DNA of 64,000 nt from Coraliomargarita sp965656715 (GTDB lineage Bacteria; Verrucomicrobiota; Verrucomicrobiia; Opitutales; Coraliomargaritaceae): assembly GCA_965656715.1 (NCBI GenBank), contig CBFHLR010000009.1, positions 31,622-95,621 of the forward strand, given 5' to 3'. A model generated the notes under the pieces. The model saw only the letters and a list, made by a program, of their open reading frames with translations, was not told the origin of the DNA and searched no databases. Shown here piece after piece: positions 8,441 to 17,127 of the stretch. Every line of letters begins with the position of its first letter. Within the stretch, counting starts at the first letter, position 1. The translations under genes were made by a program, and so were the position numbers.

Positions 8441-9116
8441 CACGCACATTGCCCTGCAAGAGCAGACAGCATTCGGCTCCGGCGGCAACCGACTGTGCTA
8501 CCGGCACCCATCTCATCCGGAGCGCTGCTTAAAGGTGGCTCGCCCGGATCGCACCCCCGAGATTCGCCGAGCACAGAAAGGCTTCCCCGCCAACCTACGA
8601 CCGCTTTCGACATACGACGAAAACCTCGTCGAACAACAGACACTCCAATATCTGCACGATAACTATCCCAAGCAAATAACCGCACACCTGCCAAAATCCT
8701 ATGGCATTGTAGAAACCGACCTTGGCTCAGCGCACGAGACCGATCTCATCTGCGACGCCAATGGACTGATTTCTCAAACACTCGAGCAATACGTTTGGGA
8801 CAACGGCCTCAATGAAATCGCCGAGCAAGCCATCGATGAGTTTAAAGCCAACTGGTCCATTCAGCCCCCCAACACCCGCGACCTAATACCCCACAATTTT
8901 GTGATCCAAATCAAGAATGGGAACGGACACTTAATACTGATTGATGGCTATGGCCGCAAGCCACGCCTGAACCTGCCATTCAACACTTCCATGCCTTCAG
9001 GCCGTCTCAAACGCCGAATGCAAAACTTCGACAAACGCACCCAACTAATTCTAGAACGCAAGGCCAGCGACACAGGCCCGATGGACCGGATCAACAATTT
9101 AAAACGCTCGATCTAG
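8424..9116 (+). CDS. YrbL-family (PhoP-regulatory-network) kinase-fold protein
   Basis: 230 residues from ATG 8424; a longer version would overlap the previous gene by about 100 bases. FGSGGNRLCYRHPSHPERCLKVARP is the start of the YrbL family, with the Lys of CLKVAR equivalent to the ATP-binding lysine of protein-kinase-like folds. HNFVIQ and LILIDGYGRK resemble the catalytic and metal-binding loops of that fold. In enterobacteria YrbL is known only as part of the PhoP network. Here, coupled to glycosyltransferases, a WaaP- or KdkA-like role phosphorylating a core sugar is plausible but is inference. It converges on the next gene with a four-base overlap. Confidence 0.7.
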   Translation: MPSIDNTHIALQEQTAFGSGGNRLCYRHPSHPERCLKVARPDRTPEIRRAQKGFPANLRPLSTYDENLVEQQTLQYLHDNYPKQITAHLPKSYGIVETDLGSAHETDLICDANGLISQTLEQYVWDNGLNEIAEQAIDEFKANWSIQPPNTRDLIPHNFVIQIKNGNGHLILIDGYGRKPRLNLPFNTSMPSGRLKRRMQNFDKRTQLILERKASDTGPMDRINNLKRSI

Positions 9117-10294
9117 CGACCGCACAGTTGATCAAAGGCCGCACCCAGTTTTGCCGAACAATCCTGCGCGTATTCAACCTGTCGCTCACGCGCATTCGCC
9201 AGTTCAGCCTCGATACTAGTCAGTAATTCGGAATCCAATGCAGCCAACGAGGGCAAGCTCACCGGCAGCTGTGCATCCCGCACATAAGCCTCTGCCTTAG
9301 ATCGATTTGCCAGCGGCACCACAGCTGTCCCAGAAAGAGCGCTAAAAATTAAACAGTGCAAACGGTTCGTGATCACAAAGCGCGCCGAAGACAACTTCTC
9401 AACTGCTTCTCTCCATGTTACTGGCGCACGCACAGGAACATCCACTCGCGCGCAGATACGATCCAACAGCGGCTGATCCTCACGCACACAACTTGAGAAC
9501 AACACCGGCTCATACGAAGCACCTCGCAGTAATTCAATTGTTTGAATATACTGATCGTCACTGCCTGCACCCGATGGAGTAATCGACAGATAGACAACTC
9601 TCGACTGGTCAGGCTCTCGGCTCAAGTCCAGCTGGGCCACTACATCCGCCAAAGAGAATACACAATCACATACTTGCGTCACATCAACCTGAGCAAACTG
9701 TAGGCGCTGCAAAGAGATCAAATCGCGCACGATAACTGGGCGCGTCAATGAGTCAAAGTGCTCCTTGAACGCCACCGGACCATTGCAAGCAAGGACACCG
9801 TCAGAGACGGAAAACGGGAAGGCATATACCTTACCGCATAAGCGCTGCGCCAGATGTAACTGCGCAAGCATATTCAGGTTCAAGTTGCCACGCCCCCACT
9901 GAGCCCCTCCGGCAAAGTAGACTGCTTCAGACCCCGACAATGCATTACAAAAATCACGTGCCCCTTGCATGCGTTCAACAGTCTGCTCGATACTACGGTT
10001 GTGCATCTTCTGAGCAAATGCCCCTTCCTTGCCAAGCTTAGCTGCCCATCGTGCCGGCAGCGAGCGTCGGTAATACGGCGCAGGACCAAGATCCTCCGCA
10101 GTCTCCGGGAGCGACTCAAGGAAAGCCGGAAACCGTTTAGTGTCCGGGTATTTATCACCATGGTAGAAGAACTTCACCTGACGCCCTGGATAACGTTGCG
10201 ACAGCCCGCGGATCATGGCGTCAAGTATCGCCAAGTCACCCACGTTTCCCTTCACATTCGCGCAAAGGATCAGTATGTGCTTTGAGTCACCCAT
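9113..10294 (-). CDS. Polysaccharide pyruvyl transferase family protein
   Basis: 393 residues. LCANVKGNVGDLAILDAMI near the N terminus matches the GN.GD.ai loop of the CsaB/WcaK/ExoV family, and TNRLHCLIFSALSGTAVVPL near residue 320 matches the R-x-H-x6-S-x-G donor-binding segment. These enzymes transfer pyruvate from phosphoenolpyruvate to a sugar as a ketal, and some homologues have other transferase roles. It would modify a surface glycan. The start overlaps the end of the upstream gene by eight bases, so the two form a leftward operon. Confidence 0.82.
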   Translation of the reverse strand: MGDSKHILILCANVKGNVGDLAILDAMIRGLSQRYPGRQVKFFYHGDKYPDTKRFPAFLESLPETAEDLGPAPYYRRSLPARWAAKLGKEGAFAQKMHNRSIEQTVERMQGARDFCNALSGSEAVYFAGGAQWGRGNLNLNMLAQLHLAQRLCGKVYAFPFSVSDGVLACNGPVAFKEHFDSLTRPVIVRDLISLQRLQFAQVDVTQVCDCVFSLADVVAQLDLSREPDQSRVVYLSITPSGAGSDDQYIQTIELLRGASYEPVLFSSCVREDQPLLDRICARVDVPVRAPVTWREAVEKLSSARFVITNRLHCLIFSALSGTAVVPLANRSKAEAYVRDAQLPVSLPSLAALDSELLTSIEAELANARERQVEYAQDCSAKLGAAFDQLCGR

Positions 10295-11168
10295 CTAGCA
10301 GCGATTGTTTTGGATCCACATGGGGGATTACACTGCCAGGTAAACGTGATTTCGGGTTGGCATTGTATAAACGCATACCCGTCTTTGATGCCTCTGCAGC
10401 CAACAGCCTGAAACCAGGTAAAATTGCAATCTCGTATGCCTTGTCCAGCATCTGTGGTAACGCCGAAGACTCTTTATAAGAGCGGCCCGAATTCGTTAAA
10501 TCTAAACCATAATAATAAAGCTCTTCACACCCAGATAGCCAACAGATCTGCCCAGCGGTATAGGCAACAGTGCCACCAACCGATAGACCATAATCCAGAT
10601 TTGTTGAAAGAAAGATTCCATTGTTCTCCGGAGCATCAACCAATTGCTCAATCTTTCCACGCGGCAAACGATGTGGATACGACCATGCATCATAAATCAC
10701 TAACTTGGTCTCGGGCAAGTTCTCGGGAGTCATCTCCAACAGCGTATACATACTCCTGTAATCGATCACGGTATACTCTGCACGACTAGCATAGCTTAAG
10801 AAGCGCTCTAGTGAGTTCCGAATAAAAGCCGTGTCATTCACATGGTAGAGCGACATCTCAGGGATCTGCTCACCAAAGATCGTCGGCGATCCATTGACAC
10901 CAATCCACGAATGCTTGGCTATCCGCTCTATATTCTCAATTTCACGCACAGAAGGGCCCGAAAGCAGCAGATTCCAACGCCCCGACATCTGACCACGTAG
11001 TGCTGACAGTGGCAGAGTTTCCACTACGAGACCATTCTCCTCGAATACAATACGCTCAGGGGTAGAGAGCACGTGCACCGACTCACGATAATGCCGCTGA
11101 TGCCAGTTCGCACGCCCACGAAAGCACTTCAAGTAAAAGCGGTGCGCAAACTCTCTGAAATCGTCCAT
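10287..11168 (-). CDS. WaaZ/DUF115-like LPS-associated transferase, tentative
   Basis: 293 residues from ATG 11168; TTG 11180 would add four residues. The centre has LLLSGPSVREIENI then SWIGVNGSPTIFG. This is the pattern GxGPS...hNG seen in WaaZ (Kdo-adding LPS core protein), DUF115/MptE-like proteins and GT42 sialyltransferases, all thought to bind a nucleotide sugar in that loop. A later GTVAYTAGQICWLSGCEELYYYGLDL resembles the second conserved block of those families. Function is probably transfer of an acidic sugar or another group to core. The assignment rests on motif resemblance. It is translationally coupled to the pyruvyl transferase homologue. Confidence 0.5.
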   Translation of the reverse strand: MDDFREFAHRFYLKCFRGRANWHQRHYRESVHVLSTPERIVFEENGLVVETLPLSALRGQMSGRWNLLLSGPSVREIENIERIAKHSWIGVNGSPTIFGEQIPEMSLYHVNDTAFIRNSLERFLSYASRAEYTVIDYRSMYTLLEMTPENLPETKLVIYDAWSYPHRLPRGKIEQLVDAPENNGIFLSTNLDYGLSVGGTVAYTAGQICWLSGCEELYYYGLDLTNSGRSYKESSALPQMLDKAYEIAILPGFRLLAAEASKTGMRLYNANPKSRLPGSVIPHVDPKQSLLDG

Positions 11169-11326
11169 AGTCCATTTCAAGCCTATGCCATTACGCCGAA
11201 CAAGGATTTTCTACCAAATGCATCCTAAGACTCAGAATCGTAACAGCCCCTCAGTGCTAGAGAATTCCCACAAAAGCATTGAACCACACGAGAATATAGA
11301 GGAAGTAGACTGTCAAAAGGCCTAAA

Positions 11327-12031
11327 ATGACCATCATCTCTCACAAGTATAAATTTATCTTTCTCAAGACAGGTAAAACTGCTGGCACCAGCGTGGAGAT
11401 GGCACTTGAGCCAATCTGCGGAGAACAAGATATCTGTGCTCCCATCACAGTGAAGAAGACACCACGCCCAGGCGAGGAATCTCACCGTCCACGTAACCAC
11501 ACTGGCTTGTTCCTCCCCTGCTTCAAACGCCCATATGGTCGTTACGCATCCTTCTCGAAAGAGATAAAGCATGTGCTTCGCAGACAGAAATACACTGGCC
11601 ATATGACTGCGATCGAAGTCAGGTCACGCCTACCGAGAAAGATTTGGGAGGAATACTTTAAATTCACGATTGTGCGCAATCCATGGGACTACGCCGTATC
11701 GAAATTCTTTTTTGCCCAACGGCACAAAAACGAGCAGATGCCGTTCGAAGAATGGATACGGCGCAACATAGTCAATGATGGCATGGGCTTCTACAGCCTA
11801 GACGGTGAAGTTGCAGTCGATCACGTCTTACGCTATGAGACTTTGGAGCAGGACCTTGAGGACTGTCTCAAGAAGCTAGGCATCGAGGAACCTCCCAAGC
11901 TACCTAGGGCAAAGGCTGGCTTTCGCCCGAAGAACTCGGACTATCGAGAAGTCCATACCGAAGAAACCCGTAAGCACGTGGCAGAAGTTTGTCGGCCGAT
12001 GATCGACCACTTCGGCTATACCTTCGAATAG
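11327..12031 (+). CDS. Sulfotransferase family protein
   Basis: 234 residues. FIFLKTGKTAGTSVEMAL at about residues 9-26 is the 5'-phosphosulfate loop that binds PAPS, and FKFTIVRNPWDYAVSKFFF at about 106-124 is the 3'-phosphate-binding segment with the RNPW motif of Sulfotransfer_2-type enzymes. Such enzymes move sulfate from PAPS to a carbohydrate hydroxyl, so a sulfated surface glycan is likely, in keeping with a marine bacterium. The gene diverges from the WaaZ-like gene over a 158-base spacer and converges on the acyltransferase. Base usage is slightly AT-richer than the cluster average. Confidence 0.82.
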   Translation: MTIISHKYKFIFLKTGKTAGTSVEMALEPICGEQDICAPITVKKTPRPGEESHRPRNHTGLFLPCFKRPYGRYASFSKEIKHVLRRQKYTGHMTAIEVRSRLPRKIWEEYFKFTIVRNPWDYAVSKFFFAQRHKNEQMPFEEWIRRNIVNDGMGFYSLDGEVAVDHVLRYETLEQDLEDCLKKLGIEEPPKLPRAKAGFRPKNSDYREVHTEETRKHVAEVCRPMIDHFGYTFE

Positions 12032-12046
12032 CGGCGAAGCCGCGTC

Positions 12047-13000
12047 TCAGTTCTGCTTACGCAGGCGCTTTTTGTTATACGGCTTGAAACGGTCGTGTAG
12101 CCAAAAACCATCCAACACATCTTCGGCGAGAATCTGCTCAAGCGCTTGATTCGACACCACAGCTTCGTTTTCCCGAGTGCGTTCGCCTTCTGCTGTTGGA
12201 TAGTTCACTGCGCGAGCGACCACCTTCCACCGCATGGGAGCCACCGTGACCACCGAAACAGCTAGTGAAGAGGCACCAGAACGCCGCTGAAACAAGCCCG
12301 GCAAGGGACTGGTTGGAACGTCTCTAGCAAAAAACGGCGCAATCGCACCGCGGTTCATCGTCTGATCCGCAAGCACCCCTAACACACCACCTTCGCGCAA
12401 AAAATCGACCGGCTTATGGAAACCATCATCCCTACTGAACAATCGCGTGCCACGCTGTTCACGAACCGACTTAAACCATTGGTCAAAATATTGGTTGTTC
12501 ATCGGCCGATACATCGCCGCTAGGCGGACATCATACCCTCGGCCGCCTAATAAAATCGACAAATAGGCCAGCACTTCCCATGGGCCCATGTGCGCAAGCA
12601 AGACCAAGACCCCCTTCTTCGCGGAAAGAGCCGCCTCGAAGTGTTCGACTCCCTCACATGTTAAATGCTTCTCGATTTTCACAGGCGACATGCGCGCAAA
12701 ACAAAACGAGCTCAACATGTTAGCGCCTGTGCGTTGAAACACTTCACACACTTGCTCCTCTAAACTCATCTCGGGTGCCTGCTCAGGCGCGAACTCGTTC
12801 ACCACAGTTAAATTCTTCGCCACCACTGCACGGCGCTTTGCCAGCAGCTTCCAAGCCGCCCAACCGACACCACGCCCAGTATAATAGGCCACCGGCAGTG
12901 GTAGATAATGTAAGCCCGACACCAGTAGTCGTGCAAAGCAGTAACCGACCCAGCGCCGGAATCCGGTGCGCGGCTTCTTTTTTGAGTTGCGCTTAGGCAT
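12047..13000 (-). CDS. LpxL/HtrB-like lysophospholipid acyltransferase
   Basis: 317 residues from ATG 13000; the frame is open upstream but that part overlaps the preceding gene. LLAHMGPWEVL at about residues 135-145 contains the H-x4-E catalytic pair (His137, Glu142) of the lipid A late acyltransferase family, and VLADQTMNRGAIAPFFA matches their second block. A basic N terminus and a hydrophobic stretch near residue 25 suggest inner-membrane anchoring. It probably adds a secondary acyl chain to Kdo-lipid A. The start codon overlaps the stop of the upstream ELM1-like gene (ATGCCTAA). Confidence 0.85.
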   Translation of the reverse strand: MPKRNSKKKPRTGFRRWVGYCFARLLVSGLHYLPLPVAYYTGRGVGWAAWKLLAKRRAVVAKNLTVVNEFAPEQAPEMSLEEQVCEVFQRTGANMLSSFCFARMSPVKIEKHLTCEGVEHFEAALSAKKGVLVLLAHMGPWEVLAYLSILLGGRGYDVRLAAMYRPMNNQYFDQWFKSVREQRGTRLFSRDDGFHKPVDFLREGGVLGVLADQTMNRGAIAPFFARDVPTSPLPGLFQRRSGASSLAVSVVTVAPMRWKVVARAVNYPTAEGERTRENEAVVSNQALEQILAEDVLDGFWLHDRFKPYNKKRLRKQN

Positions 13001-13931
13001 TGAGAAGCTGCTCCACAATGTAATCGGCACAACGTGCCGCTTCCGCCAGCGGTTCATTCTGCTGTAAGCCCAACAGCCCTTGGCGATCTGAAAAGCGCAC
13101 CACGCGATATTGACGTCGCAACAGCTTAGTCGCCTTACGCACTCGTGAGCGTCTTTCAGTCCTCGGCACTTCAAGTAATCCGGTCAAAGCACCCGCGGTC
13201 AGCGATTCGTAGACCATCGAAACACTATCTTCCGAAACCCAAACACGTCCACATCGCTCAAGCTGCTCAGCCACCCAGCCCTGTGGTGTTTGATCCACTG
13301 GCACCACCTTTAGATTCGGATACGATAGCTCCAACAAAGCTGCCGTGCATGCTTCAGGAGTCCGGCGGGAGGTGGTTAAGGTCCAGTCAATCTCGGGCCC
13401 CTCCTCTACCAGTTGCATCACCTGCTTGAGCATTTGAGGCGTATTCCATTCGTAGTGCTTGGATGGGCCACCAATCAGAAAGAGACCTTGATCGACTTGA
13501 GCCGACTTTGCGCGCTTCATGGGGTTCAAAACTCCATCCGTCGTTAAAATGCTACTGCCCTTATGCTTTCTATCATGCCTTGGGATCAGACAGAGATCGA
13601 ACATCCAAGCCGGCAACGACGGTTGCATAAGCACGATTGCCTTGCCGCCATAGGCTCGGCGCGCAGCTAAGATCGCCAAATGCGTTTGGCTCCCGGCACC
13701 AATGATCAAATCCGGCGTAGGCAAGTTCTCGCCAGGAGGGAAGCCCTCCAAAGTCCCATCCATGAAAGACTTCCATCGCTTCGATGCACGAATCTCACAG
13801 CTGCGAAGCGTCACTCGCTCGCGGAGCGCCTCCAGCAAGCCCTGCGTCTGGGCTTCATGCCCGGCCTTACCGTCAACAATGCGCCAAACGACATAGCTAG
13901 ACTCCTGCGCAGTTGAGTGTGGATCTTTCAT
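12993..13931 (-). CDS. ELM1/GtrOC1-family (DUF1022) protein
   Basis: 312 residues from ATG 13931; an upstream ATG at 13976 would leave only 11 bases before the divergent gene. WRIVDGKAGHEAQTQGLLEAL near the start and IGAGSQTHLAILAARR are the signature of the family named after plant ELM1. Bacterial members are often found in LPS clusters and resemble GT-B glycosyltransferases. SEDSVSMVYESLTAGAL near residue 235 corresponds to the second-domain donor site. Biochemical function is not established. It is coupled by an eight-base overlap to the LpxL-like gene, pointing to lipid A-core assembly. Confidence 0.8.
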   Translation of the reverse strand: MKDPHSTAQESSYVVWRIVDGKAGHEAQTQGLLEALRERVTLRSCEIRASKRWKSFMDGTLEGFPPGENLPTPDLIIGAGSQTHLAILAARRAYGGKAIVLMQPSLPAWMFDLCLIPRHDRKHKGSSILTTDGVLNPMKRAKSAQVDQGLFLIGGPSKHYEWNTPQMLKQVMQLVEEGPEIDWTLTTSRRTPEACTAALLELSYPNLKVVPVDQTPQGWVAEQLERCGRVWVSEDSVSMVYESLTAGALTGLLEVPRTERRSRVRKATKLLRRQYRVVRFSDRQGLLGLQQNEPLAEAARCADYIVEQLLNA

Positions 13932-13987
13932 TTTCGGGCGAAAGAGTTGCTGGACGTATGACAATCGGCAAGCCATAAGCTTAAGTC

Positions 13988-15148
13988 ATGTCCGAACCAA
14001 TCGCAGTTCCACTTCTTGATCTAAAGCCGCAATACCACGCGCTCAAAAGCGAGCTCGATGCAGTTCTTGCCGAGGTTGTCGAATCGCAGTATTTCATCCT
14101 AGGCCCGACCGTCGAGAATTTCGAGCAGGCCTGCGCCAGCTACTGCAATACCGACCACGCCATTGGGGTCTCCTCGGGCACGGACGCGCTGATCGTGGCC
14201 ATGATGGCCATGGGCATCGGCGAAGGTGAGGAAGTCATCACCACCCCCTACACCTTCTTTGGCACCGTCGGCTCCATTGTTCGCTTGGGTGCAAAGCCTG
14301 TCTTTGTCGACATCGAGGCGGACAGCTTCAACATCGACGTGTCCAAGATCGAGGCAGCCATTACCCCCAAGACCCGTGCGATCGCGCCGGTGCACCTGTT
14401 CGGTCAAATGGCCGACATGCAAGCCATCAAGCGCCTCGCTCGCGAGCACGACCTGCTCATCATTGAAGATGCCGCTCAAGCAATCGGTGCGAAGCAAAAC
14501 GGTCGACTCGCCTGTTCGCAAGGCCACATCGGCTGCCTCTCCTTCTTCCCCACCAAGAACCTCGGCGGCTTTGGAGACGGAGGCATGGTCGTGACCAGCG
14601 ACAGCGACTACGCGCAAATTTCCCGACAGCTCCGCAACCACGGCATGGAGCCAAAATATTTCCACCCACGCGTCGGCGGCAATTTCCGCCTCGACGCACT
14701 GCAGGCCGGCGTGCTCAACGTCAAACTCAAGCACCTCGACAGCTGGCATGAACAACGCCGCGAGAACGCTGCGCTGTATCACAAACTCTTCAACGAAGCA
14801 GGCATCACCCGCGACTTGGACGCGCTCGAATCCGGCGACCTCAACAAGGGCGTCCTGCTCCCAGTCGAAAAAGAGGGCAACTATCACATCTACAACCAGT
14901 TCGTGATCTATGCTGACCAACGCGACGAACTCATCGCACACATGCGCGCCAACAACGTCGGCTGTGAGATTTATTACCCGCTCGCACTGCACGAGCAGGA
15001 ATGCTTCCGCCTGCTCGGCTATCCGAAGGGTGCCTTCCCAAATGCGGAACGCGCCGCCGCAATGAGTGTCGCACTACCGATCTTCCCGGACCTTAGCCCA
15101 GAACAAATCAAGCGAGTCGTCGAAGTCATTGCCGACTTCTACGCATAA
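13988..15148 (+). CDS. DegT/DnrJ/EryC1/StrS-family sugar aminotransferase
   Basis: 386 residues, full length. The PLP lysine is Lys190 in FFPTKNLGGFGDGG, preceded by IEDAAQAIGAK whose Asp pairs with the pyridine ring and by VSSGTDALIVA for phosphate binding. The family aminates nucleotide keto-sugars using glutamate. The product would be a 3- or 4-amino sugar for a surface glycan. The matching dehydrogenase or oxidoreductase is not in the window. The flippase gene follows 16 bases later, which indicates one transcript. Confidence 0.9.
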   Translation: MSEPIAVPLLDLKPQYHALKSELDAVLAEVVESQYFILGPTVENFEQACASYCNTDHAIGVSSGTDALIVAMMAMGIGEGEEVITTPYTFFGTVGSIVRLGAKPVFVDIEADSFNIDVSKIEAAITPKTRAIAPVHLFGQMADMQAIKRLAREHDLLIIEDAAQAIGAKQNGRLACSQGHIGCLSFFPTKNLGGFGDGGMVVTSDSDYAQISRQLRNHGMEPKYFHPRVGGNFRLDALQAGVLNVKLKHLDSWHEQRRENAALYHKLFNEAGITRDLDALESGDLNKGVLLPVEKEGNYHIYNQFVIYADQRDELIAHMRANNVGCEIYYPLALHEQECFRLLGYPKGAFPNAERAAAMSVALPIFPDLSPEQIKRVVEVIADFYA

Positions 15149-15164
15149 TCCCATCTAAGTTGTA

Positions 15165-16916
15165 ATGTTCCTGAAACGCTTCGGCGCCTATTTTAAATAC
15201 ATTAAACCAGTCAAACTTCAGTTTGGCCTAGGCCTACTCGCGGGCATGATTTATGCCGCATCCTCCGGCTTCGGCCTACCATTTGTCACCAAATATCTGG
15301 TGCCACTGGTCACAAAACCCGGCGAACAAGACACGTCAACGATCATCTTCTATCTCGCGCTGGTGCCAGTCATGTTCATTATGCGTGCACTCGGCAGCTT
15401 CGCAAACTCATACCTCATCGCCTATGCCGGCATGCATGTGTTGGAGCAGATCCGACGCATGGTCTTCGACCACATACAGAGCCTGCCTCTCGCGTTTTTC
15501 CATGACAATAAAGTCGGCGATCTCATGAGCCGCGTTCTGGGAGACACAGCACAATTGCAATCTGCAGTCGTCAAAGTCGTCGACAGCCTGATCAAAGAGC
15601 CCGCAACATTGATCGCAGCCGCTAGCTACTTGGTATATCTCTCCTATGTCGCCGAAGATGTGAGCTTCATACTTATCGCACTGGCATCGATTCCTGCCTG
15701 TGTCCTCCCCATCCGTGCAATCGGCTCCATCATCCTCAAAAAAGCCAAGAAGGCACAGGCACAAGCAGGTGAGCTCAACCATGTGCTCAACGAGAACCTG
15801 TCCGCCACACGTGAAGTCCGTGCCTACAACCTTGAAGCTCGCGAAAGCCAACGCTTCGGAGATGCTTGCTCAACCCTCCTCAAACGTGCACTCAAAGTCG
15901 TTAAATACGACAAGTCACTCACACCGATCATCGAAGTTGTCACCTCCCTCGCACTGGTCGGCGCACTCTATGTCGCGATTCAACGCGAGATCGACGACGG
16001 CGCACTCGCCTCGATCATCGTAGCACTTTACCTCTGCTACCAGCCGGTCAAGAAATTGGGCGGCGTCTCCAACACCATCCGCAAGGCTGAAGCCTCCTTG
16101 GATCGACTGGAGTATGTGCTGAAGACCGAAGATACCGTTCCTGAGGCTGAATCTCCACTGCCTGCTCGGGCACTCAAGGGCAACATCAGCTTTAACAAGG
16201 TCACCTTCAGCTATGTCGATGAAGCTGCCCTAAAGTCGGTCAACATCAACATTGCTGCCGGCGAGACCATTGCACTGGTCGGCCCTAGCGGCGCAGGCAA
16301 GTCCACCTTCGCGAACCTAGTTCCACGCTTCTACGACGCAACTGAAGGCAAGGTCGCCATCGACGGCACCGACGTGCGCGACATGGCCAAGGCCGACTTG
16401 CGCAGTCAGATCGCACTCGTCTCGCAGGAAGCGATTCTCTTTAGCGACAGCATTGCCAATAACATTCGTCTCGGCAAGACAGACGCCACCCAGGAAGAGG
16501 TCGAAACTGCCGCCAAGATGGCCCACGCCCACGAGTTCATCCTCGATCAGGACGACGGCTACGACACCGAAGTCGGCGAACGCGGCTCACGCCTCTCCGG
16601 CGGACAACGACAACGCATCTCCATCGCGCGCGCCTTCCTTAAGAACGCGCCGATCATCGTGCTCGACGAGCCCACCTCCGCCCTCGATGCCGAGAGTGAA
16701 CACCAAATTCAAGAGGCACTTGAAGAGCTCTCAAAAGGACGCACGGTGCTGATCATCGCTCACCGCTTCAGCACCATTCAGCACGCCGACCGCATCTTCG
16801 TCTTTGACGATGGCGAGATTGTCGCCACCGGCAAACATACCGAACTCTACGACTCAAACGACTTGTATCGTAGCCTCTACGACAAGCAGTCAAAGACCGC
16901 ACTGGAACAAAAGTAA
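15165..16916 (+). CDS. msbA: MsbA-type ABC transporter (fused membrane and ATPase domains)
   Basis: 583 residues, the length of an MsbA half-transporter. Several membrane segments lie within residues 1-300, and the nucleotide-binding domain follows: Walker A GPSGAGKST at 373-381, signature LSGGQ at 477-481, Walker B IIVLDEP at 497-503 and the H-loop histidine in IIAHRFS. MsbA flips lipid A-core across the inner membrane, and the surrounding LPS genes support that role. A multidrug exporter of the same architecture cannot be excluded. It is followed by paired palindromes and a small lipoprotein gene. Confidence 0.82.
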   Translation: MFLKRFGAYFKYIKPVKLQFGLGLLAGMIYAASSGFGLPFVTKYLVPLVTKPGEQDTSTIIFYLALVPVMFIMRALGSFANSYLIAYAGMHVLEQIRRMVFDHIQSLPLAFFHDNKVGDLMSRVLGDTAQLQSAVVKVVDSLIKEPATLIAAASYLVYLSYVAEDVSFILIALASIPACVLPIRAIGSIILKKAKKAQAQAGELNHVLNENLSATREVRAYNLEARESQRFGDACSTLLKRALKVVKYDKSLTPIIEVVTSLALVGALYVAIQREIDDGALASIIVALYLCYQPVKKLGGVSNTIRKAEASLDRLEYVLKTEDTVPEAESPLPARALKGNISFNKVTFSYVDEAALKSVNINIAAGETIALVGPSGAGKSTFANLVPRFYDATEGKVAIDGTDVRDMAKADLRSQIALVSQEAILFSDSIANNIRLGKTDATQEEVETAAKMAHAHEFILDQDDGYDTEVGERGSRLSGGQRQRISIARAFLKNAPIIVLDEPTSALDAESEHQIQEALEELSKGRTVLIIAHRFSTIQHADRIFVFDDGEIVATGKHTELYDSNDLYRSLYDKQSKTALEQK

Positions 16917-16921
16917 TCTAG

Positions 16922-16977
16922 CACAGGCATCTTGCCTGTGTCATACGCATCATGACTCAAAACAGGCGAGACGCCTG
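16922..16977. repeat. Pair of short palindromes, CACAGGCA and CAGGCG type
   Basis: CACAGGCATCTTGCCTGTG at 16922-16940 and CAGGCGAGACGCCTG at 16963-16977 are near-perfect hairpins 22 bases apart in the gap after msbA. Both have the plan ACAGGC-NNN-GCCTG, so they look like two units of one REP-like repeat. No T-run follows, so they are not classical terminators. Confidence 0.65.
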
Positions 16978-16995
16978 CTCTACACTCCCAACACC

Positions 16996-17127
16996 ATGAA
17001 ACTCAAACAACGCATCCTCATCTGCCTTTCCGCACTCCTGCTCCTCGGCGCCTTCAGTGGCTGCGGTTCGACCAAGACCGAAAACGGTGCAACCATCGAA
17101 AAAGGTAACCGCATACCTTTTCTATAG
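16996..17127 (+). CDS. Very small lipoprotein, 43 residues
   Basis: Begins MKLKQRILICLSALLLLGAF and continues SGC, giving a basic n-region, a hydrophobic core and a candidate lipobox with Cys23. The mature part would be only about 20 residues (GSTKTENGATIEKG and a short end). Entericidin-like or other tiny lipoproteins have this plan. It ends six bases inside the convergent uvrA stop region. The export signal makes it more credible than a random ORF, but expression is unproven. Confidence 0.5.
   Translation: MKLKQRILICLSALLLLGAFSGCGSTKTENGATIEKGNRIPFL

Noticed and set aside
14099..14992. 297-codon open frame on the minus strand
   Set aside because: It is the mirror of the aminotransferase gene, with no start context and composition expected of an antisense frame.
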